A stretch of 8,044 nt of DNA from Planctomycetaceae bacterium. Lineage in GTDB: Bacteria; Planctomycetota; Planctomycetia; Pirellulales; Pirellulaceae. A program made the translations under genes and the position numbers. Every line of letters starts with the position of its first letter. The first letter of the stretch is position 1. The notes beneath the pieces are model-generated. The model searched no databases. It saw only the letters and a program-made list of their open reading frames with translations, and was not told the DNA's origin. Below, in pieces: positions 1-4,977 of the stretch. The DNA lies in NCBI GenBank assembly GCA_007695205.1, contig REEF01001067.1, forward strand, positions 1 through 8,044, read 5' to 3'.

Positions 1-800
1 ACGATCGTCGGTGCCGGGCACGGCGGGACGTTCTGTCGCAGCCTAGCGATGCGTCGGCCCAGCCGTGGGGTGGACGCGCGGAGCAAGCGGCGAGGCGTGC
101 GGCAAGCTCGCACGGATCGCACTGTTCGGGCCGGCGGTACCTTTTGCACGGCCGCCACCGCGTCGCTGGGCGATACCTCGATTTCCGGCTCCACCGGCGG
201 CTGATCTTCCGACAATGGCTCGTCTTGTGCCGAGTCTTGTTCCGGGTCCTCGGGCTGCGCTGCATCCGCCGGCTCCTCGTCCGCCGGCTCCTCGTCCGCC
301 GGCTCGTCTTCCGCCGGTTGTTCTTCTGCCGGTTGTTCTTCTGCCGGTTGTTCTTCCGCCGGTTCCTCGGCCGGACTGGCGTTCTCGTGCGCGTAGATCG
401 CGACGGTTCTTAGTCGGTTCATGGCCGAGGAGGCCCGCGTGGCGGCCAATCGAAAACCGCTGGTGACGCGGCGCCGGGCTTGCCTGATCTGTTGCTGCAG
501 CTCGTCCATCGTCTGGTCATCGACCAGCGAACGCCAGTCGGATGGTTCTCTTTCAGGAGATGGATACGCGACCGCAACCACTTGGCTCTGCTGTTGCTCG
601 TCGTGAAGTTGCTGACGCGCTCGGTGCGAGTGTTCGATTTGACGACTCTTGGCGATCAGATCATCGAGGACGACGGTTTGGGTCACGACCGCCGGTGAAT
701 CGTCTCGTATCGCCTGGGGTTCGGACGACTGACGGCTGCAACTGGCAGCCAGCGGTGTGATCAAGAGGATGGTGGTCAGGGACCAGTGGGGCTTGGACAT
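1..800 (-). CDS. Predicted lipoprotein with acidic Pro/Glu repeat (3' end outside the window)
   Basis: The frame is open from the ATG at 800-798 to the left edge: 266 codons with no stop, so the C-terminus is missing. The N-terminus is a short export signal (K3, hydrophobic residues 8-19) ending in LAASC, with C21 as the likely lipidated cysteine; Ala at -3 makes this a weak lipobox. Residues 40-70 and 85-125 are polar, Gln/Arg-rich and probably helical. Residues about 144-178 are a five-residue repeat of the type AEEQP/ADEEP, followed by more acidic Pro-rich sequence. From about residue 215 the composition turns Arg-rich with isolated Cys. No enzymatic domain is recognisable. It is probably a membrane-anchored protein with an extended charged linker. 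It is divergent from the downstream pair, so it is not part of their operon. No better upstream start is seen, and the Shine-Dalgarno is poor. Confidence 0.72.
   Translation of the reverse strand, partial: MSKPHWSLTTILLITPLAASCSRQSSEPQAIRDDSPAVVTQTVVLDDLIAKSRQIEHSHRARQQLHDEQQQSQVVAVAYPSPEREPSDWRSLVDDQTMDELQQQIRQARRRVTSGFRLAATRASSAMNRLRTVAIYAHENASPAEEPAEEQPAEEQPAEEQPAEDEPADEEPADEEPADAAQPEDPEQDSAQDEPLSEDQPPVEPEIEVSPSDAVAAVQKVPPARTVRSVRACRTPRRLLRASTPRLGRRIARLRQNVPPCPAPTI
268..372. repeat. 15-bp tandem repeat, about 7 units, coding for an acidic linker
   Basis: Seven head-to-tail 15-base units begin with GCCGG on the plus strand. Two are GCCGGCTCCTCGTCC and two are GCCGGTTGTTCTTCT, with intermediate variants between them and a slightly diverged last unit. 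Read on the minus strand they encode repeated Pro-Ala-Glu/Asp-Glu-Glu/Gln pentapeptides inside the lipoprotein. The 15-bp period keeps the frame, so copy number can change without breaking the gene. The grouping of variants (CTCCTC type, then TTGTTC type) suggests local unit duplication. Confidence 0.9.
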
Positions 801-1090
801 CGCTGAACGTGCTTTCTTCCAAGAGAGGACAGTTCGTCGCGCCTTCGCATCGGCAGATCGGAACCATCTCGGAACGCCTGCGATCGATACGACAGGTCGG
901 TGCTAATAGGCTTGGAAATCCGTCTCGTCACGATCATCCTTATGGCGTTTTATCGTCCAACGTTCGCAGGCAATCGACGAAATAGGCAGCCCGCCGATTA
1001 CTCGTGACATCCAGCAGCGATGATTCACGCGACAGCGTTCGCCCAATCCGACAAGTTGCTCTGTTCGAAAAAACACTCGGCGACCGCCAG

Positions 1091-1209
1091 GGTGAACGCC
1101 AGCGTTGCATTAAGTTCCCTCGTGGGACGGATTGCCAATCCGTCCTACTTTGTTCCGTGGGACGGATTGCCAATCCGTCCTACTTCTTATGCAACCATGG
1201 GGTGAACGC
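1091..1209. repeat. Nested inverted and direct repeats bracketing the palindrome pair
   Basis: The two palindromes sit inside a larger symmetric arrangement. GTTGCATTAAG at 1104-1114 faces CTTATGCAAC at 1186-1195; these are complementary over 10 bases with one extra T on the left. Outside them GGTGAACGC occurs directly repeated at 1091-1099 and 1201-1209. This could be the border of an inserted unit with a 9-bp duplicated target, or an extended hairpin. It could also be chance, since the repeats are short. Confidence 0.5.
1122..1183. repeat. Two direct copies of a 27-bp intergenic palindrome
   Basis: Copy 1 spans 1122-1148 and copy 2 spans 1157-1183, a 35-bp period, and the two 27-mers are identical. 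Each has perfect 9-bp arms, GGACGGATT and AATCCGTCC, around a GCC loop. The arms are extended by GTG on the left and TAC on the right, so the RNA could form a 12-bp stem with one G-U pair. Both copies are preceded by GTTCC. From memory, this motif is scattered through planctomycete genomes and produces spurious peptides such as DCQSV or GRIANPS in annotations. It is probably a REP-like non-coding element. No T-run follows, so a terminator role is not supported. Confidence 0.88.
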
Positions 1210-1255
1210 TTGGTCCTTTGTGGGCCAGACGGAACCTGGGTGGCTCAGACGTATG

Positions 1256-1284
1256 TTGCCACGATCATGAGACGGGCCTACAAT
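1256..1284 (+). promoter_or_regulatory. Sigma70-type promoter for the plus-strand operon
   Basis: A -35 hexamer TTGCCA (1256-1261, five of six consensus bases) is followed after exactly 17 bp by a -10 hexamer TACAAT (1279-1284, five of six). Transcription would start near 1291, giving a leader of about 100 nt before the first gene. Position, strand and spacing all fit the downstream genes. This is the best promoter match I found in the window. Confidence 0.6.
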
Positions 1285-1299
1285 GAGCGGAGATTGGTT

Positions 1300-1328
1300 C
1301 GATCCGTTTACGTAGATTTGCCGGATCG
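1300..1328 (+). promoter_or_regulatory. 7-bp inverted repeat in the predicted leader
   Basis: CGATCCG (1300-1306) and CGGATCG (1322-1328) are perfect inverted repeats around a 15-nt spacer, starting about 10 nt after the predicted transcription start. A TACGTA palindrome lies in the spacer. It could be an operator just downstream of the promoter or a leader hairpin. No regulator is identifiable, and short repeats of this size also arise by chance. Confidence 0.35.
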
Positions 1329-1386
1329 GTGTAAGAAAAACGAGGCGCGTTTTCGAGGACGCCCCGAATTGGCCCCCCCTCGAATC

Positions 1387-1392
1387 AAGGAG
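1387..1392 (+). promoter_or_regulatory. Shine-Dalgarno AAGGAG, awkwardly placed for the first ATG
   Basis: AAGGAG ends only 1 nt before the ATG at 1394, too close for normal initiation. It lies 10 nt before an in-frame GTG at 1403-1405 (codon 4 of the longer form), a workable spacing. The GTG form would begin with Arg-Lys and keep the whole signal peptide, so the true start may be 1403. Confidence 0.6.
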
Positions 1393-1393
1393 A

Positions 1394-4300
1394 ATGAACC
1401 CCGTGAGAAAAACCTGGAAAACGACGATGTGCGGCACTAGCTGGCTCAGTTCGCTGTGCCTTTTGATACTGTGGGCAACCCTGCTTCCGGTGGATTTGGC
1501 GGCGGAAGACGATTGGCCGATGTGGCGGTATGATGCCGCTCGCAGTGCCGATTCCCCTCAGCAATTGGCCGAAGATCTTCATCTGCAGTGGGTACGTCAA
1601 ATGCCCGAACCCAGTCGAGCGTGGCCGCATCAGTGGGACGACCGCGGCAAACTGGACTTTGACATCTCTTACTCGCCGGTTGTCATGGGGCAGCGTATTT
1701 TCGTTCCCTCCAGCACGACCGACAGCGTGACCGCGTACGCGATCGAGGATGGCGCTCAGTTATGGCGATTCTACGCCGATGGTCCCGTACGTCTGGCGCC
1801 GGTTGCCTGGAACGATGCGGTGTACTTTATCTCGGACGACAGTTACCTGTACTGCGTGTCTGCCGAAACGGGTGAACTGAAGTGGAGATTTCAAGGTGGG
1901 CCGACGGATCAGCGGTTGTTGGGCAACGAGCGGATCATCAGCTTCTGGGCAGCTCGGGGCGGCCCGGTGATCAAGGACGGCACGCTGTACTTTGCCGCAG
2001 GCATTTGGCCGCTGCACGGGGTGTTCCTCTACGCCTTGGATGCCGAAAGCGGTGACGTGGTTTGGGTGAACGACACAACCAGTTCCGATTATGTCGAATT
2101 GCCTCACGGCGGAGCCGATGGTTACGGCGGGCTGGCGCCGCAGGGATATATCGCGGCAGACGAGGACCAGTTGGTGGTATCGGCCGGTCGAGGTCCGAAT
2201 CCGGTGCATTTTGACCGTCACACGGGCAAGGTTATCCAGTACGATTACCGCGGCCGCAAGGGCCATGGCGACTATGCCGTCCACGCCGTCGGCGAAGGCG
2301 GGATGGGGATGAAACGCAATGAGATGTTGGCGGAGCGAGTGGAATCGCTGAAAGACCAGATCGAAGGCGACGTGTTCTACAAAATGGCGGCTCGCGACCG
2401 TCTGTTCGTGACCACCGAAGACGGCAAGATCTACTGTTTCGGTCCGGAGCAGATCGAGCCGGTGCGGCACGAGCACGAGGCGACGCCGATTGCACCACGT
2501 TCCAACATTTGGGCGGACAGGGCTCAGCAACTGCTGGATCGATTGGGCGAATCGGACGGGTACGTCTTGATGCTGGGCGCCGGTTCCGGCGATTTGATGC
2601 GCGAACTGCTGGGCCGTAGCCAGATGCACGTGGTGGTTGCCGAAGCGGACGGCCAGCGAGTTCGCGAGTTGCGCGACGAACTGGTCGGTGCGGACATGTA
2701 TGGTCGCCGAGCAGCGGTGATCGAGGCCGATCCGGCAGGACTGGCCGTTCAGCCGTATCTGTTCAGCATGGTGCTCAGCGAGGATGCCCAGGCAGCAGGA
2801 CTGAATTCGGATGCGATCGCTTTGGCCGCTGCGCTGAACCGGTTACGGCCGTATGGCGGTGTGGCTTGGCTGGGTGGTACCAACGTTTCGCAACAGGTTT
2901 TGGATGAAGCGCTGGCCGTCGTGGATGCCGACAAGGTCTCTGCGGAAGTCCACGCCGACCACCTGACCGCGCAGCGTTCCGGACCACTGACCGGCGCGGG
3001 GCAGTGGACTCACCAGCACCATGATCCTGCCAACACGCTGGTATCACAAGAACAACGGGCTCGGCTGCCGTTGGGCGTGTTGTGGTTCGGCGGCCCGAAC
3101 AATCACGACATCTTGCCTCGCCACTCCGGCGGACCTCGCCCCCATGTCGTCGCCGGTCGTCAAGTGTATCTGGGCGTGGAAACCATCGGCGCACGATGCG
3201 TCTACACGGGCCGGCAGCTATGGAGCCACGAATTCCCGGGCATCGGGCATTCGTTTACCAATCTGGAATTGGAAGAGAGCTGGCGAGATGGCGAGCAGGT
3301 CTATATGACCAACATTCCGGGTGCGACCTACATCGGCAGCCCCTTCGTCACGCTGGCTGACGCGATCTACCTGCGGTACGGCGGCCGCATCCACCAACTG
3401 GATCCGGTCACTGGCGAAACCGTCGCCGAATTCTCCGTGCCGGGCCGTAGTGTGGCCGAATTGTACGGCGACAGCGTACCCGATTGGGGACACGTCAGCG
3501 TCCAGGGCGATTTTTTGGTCACGACCAGCGAACCGCATATGTTCGAGGACCAGGAGATGGGCTGGACCGATAGCTACAGCGGAACGTCCAGCCGCCATGT
3601 CGTCGTACTGGATCGGCATGACGGTCGGGTGCTGTGGCAGCGTGAGGCACAGATTGGGTTCCGGCACAACGCGATCATCAGCCACGGTGACACGCTGTTC
3701 TTGATCGATGGCCTGTCGGAAAACGCGGTGAAGTACTTGTCGCGTCGAGGCCAGGATGCCGATCAGTCATCGCTGGTGATGGCGTTGGACATCCAGACGG
3801 GCGAACAGCGTTGGAGCACCGACAGCAATGTCTTCGGTACGTTTCTGATCTACAGTGCAGAACACGATATTCTGGTCGAAGGGGGCAGCCAGGACCTGCG
3901 ACGCCGACTGGGCGACGAACCCAGGAATGTCACAGCGCGTCGCGGCAACAATGGCGAGATCGTTTGGGAGATCGGCAGGTTTTTGCTGCCCGCAGCGATC
4001 CACGGTGACAAGCTGATCCCCGGTCGGCCAGGCAACGCGGTCTCGCTGCTGACCGGCGAGACGTGGACGCGTGAACAACCGCATACCGGTGACACCAATC
4101 CTTGGCGTTACGGACGCCGCTACGGATGCAATACGTTCAATGCCGGCCAGAATATGCTGCTGTATCGCAGCGGATACGCCAGTTTCTTCGACCTGGAGAA
4201 CGACAGCGGCACGGGGAATTTCAGCGGTATCCGAGCGGGATGTACCCCCAACCTGATCCCGGCCGACGGTCTGGTCAACGCGTTGGACTACACCCGTAGT

Positions 4301-4885
4301 TGCACGTGCAGCTATGCTCAGCAGACCTCGCTGGCCCTGATCCACATGCCCGGGGATACGAACATCGAGTTCTGGACTCGATACGAGGCCACTCCGCCGG
4401 ATCCGGCCGGGCATGGCATCAACTTTGGTGCACCGGGTCGACGCGTCGCCGACGACGGCCGGATCTGGTACGTCAGCGATGGCACCGATCGGCGGCACGC
4501 ATCCGCGATCCGCGATGCGGGCGATTCTGTTCCTTGGGTGGTTGCGTCCGCTCGAGAAGCCAAAGACCGCGAGCGTATCGAGGTCCAGGATGTCGTGCAA
4601 GGCGAATATACGGTGCGGCTGCACTTCGCCGAATTGAATGGGTCCGTCGAGCCCGGACAGCGCGTGTTTGACGTACGCATCAATGGCCAGCAGGTACTGG
4701 AAGGCTTCGATATCGCCGCAGCGGCCGAGGGCTGTTTCCGCGCGACGGTGAAAGAGTTTACGGTCAACGTCAGCGACAAAGTGGTCGTCGAGTTACGAAA
4801 GTCCGAAAATTCGGAACTCGGACCGATGATCAACGGGCTGGAACTGGTCGCCAACGAGCTGGCGGTTATCGCTGCCGCTAATTGA
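1394..4885 (+). CDS. Exported PQQ-like beta-propeller protein with methyltransferase-like insertion and C-terminal malectin-like domain
   Basis: 1163 residues (1160 from the GTG at 1403). A signal peptide (R5, K6, K9; hydrophobic 18-33) probably ends near LAA at 35-37. Residues about 40-370 form a PQQ-like propeller with blade motifs such as DGAQLW (119-124) and ETGELKW (158-164). Residues about 375-510 resemble a class I methyltransferase Rossmann fold: glycine motif LMLGAGSG (392-399), acidic E417 after the second strand. A second propeller block starts near W538, with further TGxxxW-like blades, and ends in a conserved-looking segment with C912, C950, C970 and C972. Residues about 1005-1155 match malectin-type beta-sandwiches (INFGAPG, YTVRLHFAE, VFDVRINGQ, MINGLEL). 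Similar propeller/Rossmann proteins are, as I recall, common in planctomycetes and have no known function. PQQ binding is not established, and the exported Rossmann part probably lacks access to SAM. First gene of a likely operon, 92 bp before the haem protein. Confidence 0.9.
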   Translation: MNPVRKTWKTTMCGTSWLSSLCLLILWATLLPVDLAAEDDWPMWRYDAARSADSPQQLAEDLHLQWVRQMPEPSRAWPHQWDDRGKLDFDISYSPVVMGQRIFVPSSTTDSVTAYAIEDGAQLWRFYADGPVRLAPVAWNDAVYFISDDSYLYCVSAETGELKWRFQGGPTDQRLLGNERIISFWAARGGPVIKDGTLYFAAGIWPLHGVFLYALDAESGDVVWVNDTTSSDYVELPHGGADGYGGLAPQGYIAADEDQLVVSAGRGPNPVHFDRHTGKVIQYDYRGRKGHGDYAVHAVGEGGMGMKRNEMLAERVESLKDQIEGDVFYKMAARDRLFVTTEDGKIYCFGPEQIEPVRHEHEATPIAPRSNIWADRAQQLLDRLGESDGYVLMLGAGSGDLMRELLGRSQMHVVVAEADGQRVRELRDELVGADMYGRRAAVIEADPAGLAVQPYLFSMVLSEDAQAAGLNSDAIALAAALNRLRPYGGVAWLGGTNVSQQVLDEALAVVDADKVSAEVHADHLTAQRSGPLTGAGQWTHQHHDPANTLVSQEQRARLPLGVLWFGGPNNHDILPRHSGGPRPHVVAGRQVYLGVETIGARCVYTGRQLWSHEFPGIGHSFTNLELEESWRDGEQVYMTNIPGATYIGSPFVTLADAIYLRYGGRIHQLDPVTGETVAEFSVPGRSVAELYGDSVPDWGHVSVQGDFLVTTSEPHMFEDQEMGWTDSYSGTSSRHVVVLDRHDGRVLWQREAQIGFRHNAIISHGDTLFLIDGLSENAVKYLSRRGQDADQSSLVMALDIQTGEQRWSTDSNVFGTFLIYSAEHDILVEGGSQDLRRRLGDEPRNVTARRGNNGEIVWEIGRFLLPAAIHGDKLIPGRPGNAVSLLTGETWTREQPHTGDTNPWRYGRRYGCNTFNAGQNMLLYRSGYASFFDLENDSGTGNFSGIRAGCTPNLIPADGLVNALDYTRSCTCSYAQQTSLALIHMPGDTNIEFWTRYEATPPDPAGHGINFGAPGRRVADDGRIWYVSDGTDRRHASAIRDAGDSVPWVVASAREAKDRERIEVQDVVQGEYTVRLHFAELNGSVEPGQRVFDVRINGQQVLEGFDIAAAAEGCFRATVKEFTVNVSDKVVVELRKSENSELGPMINGLELVANELAVIAAAN

Positions 4886-4902
4886 TGCCTTGGCGACATC
4901 CA

Positions 4903-4963
4903 TCTCTTGACGGCTCTGCGATCGATGCTAGGCTGGGAAAAGCTGCATCGATCGATCAAGAGA
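4903..4963 (+). promoter_or_regulatory. Two-part stem-loop overlapping the downstream ribosome binding site
   Basis: Outer arms TCTCTTGA (4903-4910) and TCAAGAGA (4956-4963) pair over 8 bp. Inner arms CGATCGATGC (4919-4928) and GCATCGATCG (4945-4954) pair over 10 bp, around a 16-nt loop. The left side has an 8-nt bulge opposite one base. The outer right arm covers the start of the purine-rich Shine-Dalgarno of the next gene, so folding could limit its translation. No T-run follows, so it is unlikely to be a simple terminator. The left arm also contains TTGACG, a -35-like hexamer, but the matching -10 (TAGGCT at 16 bp) is poor. Confidence 0.6.
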
Positions 4964-4970
4964 GGAAGGG
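4961..4970 (+). promoter_or_regulatory. Shine-Dalgarno that sets the start of the haem protein
   Basis: AGAGGAAGGG lies 7 nt before the ATG at 4978. The frame stays open further upstream to an ATG at 4885 that overlaps the preceding stop (TGATG). That longer form would bury the signal peptide behind 31 extra residues and has no Shine-Dalgarno. GTG 4975 and ATG 4984 are close alternatives. Confidence 0.65.
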
Positions 4971-4977
4971 TGTCGTG

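Larger units (their letters stand above)
801..1393. other. Divergent intergenic region
   Basis: This 593-base region separates the minus-strand lipoprotein gene from the plus-strand operon. Short open frames cross it on both strands, but none has a convincing ribosome binding site or domain, and several derive their sequence from the palindromic repeats. From 801 to about 1090 I see nothing definite; the best minus-strand promoter candidates for the lipoprotein gene match consensus poorly. From 1091 to 1209 lies the repeat cluster. From 1256 to 1393 lie the promoter and leader of the plus-strand genes. No tRNA or other RNA gene was recognised. Confidence 0.7.

Noticed and set aside
65..466. 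Plus-strand open frames at 65-466 and 144-413 rich in Pro/Arg/Leu
   Set aside because: They are the antisense reading of the 15-bp acidic repeat in the lipoprotein gene. The minus-strand reading has a start, a lipobox and a sensible repeat.
1122..1183. CRISPR-like repeat-spacer pattern
   Set aside because: There are only two copies with an 8-nt gap. Real spacers would be about 30 nt, and no cas genes are present.
1122..1183. Rho-independent terminator
   Set aside because: The hairpins are not followed by a T-run, and they lie between divergent genes where no terminator is needed.
940..1440. Several small open frames on both strands in the intergenic region (for example 1132-1440 plus, 940-1173 minus)
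   Set aside because: Their sequence comes largely from the palindromic repeat (DCQSV-type peptides), they lack ribosome binding sites, and they run across the promoter and into the next gene.
1394..4885. Annotation as BamB or as a quinoprotein alcohol dehydrogenase
   Set aside because: PQQ-like blades give hits to both, but the length, the Rossmann insertion and the malectin-like domain do not fit BamB. I could not identify the calcium and PQQ ligands or the vicinal disulfide ring expected of a quinoprotein dehydrogenase.
4907..4934. Internal promoter for the second gene (TTGACG, 16 bp, TAGGCT)
   Set aside because: The -35 is good, but the -10 matches only three of six bases and the site overlaps the stem-loop. 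Not strong enough to list on its own.
4885..4977. Start of the second gene at the ATG overlapping the upstream stop (TGATG)
   Set aside because: It would place 31 extra, non-signal-like residues before a good signal peptide and lacks a Shine-Dalgarno. The ATG at 4978 has both.
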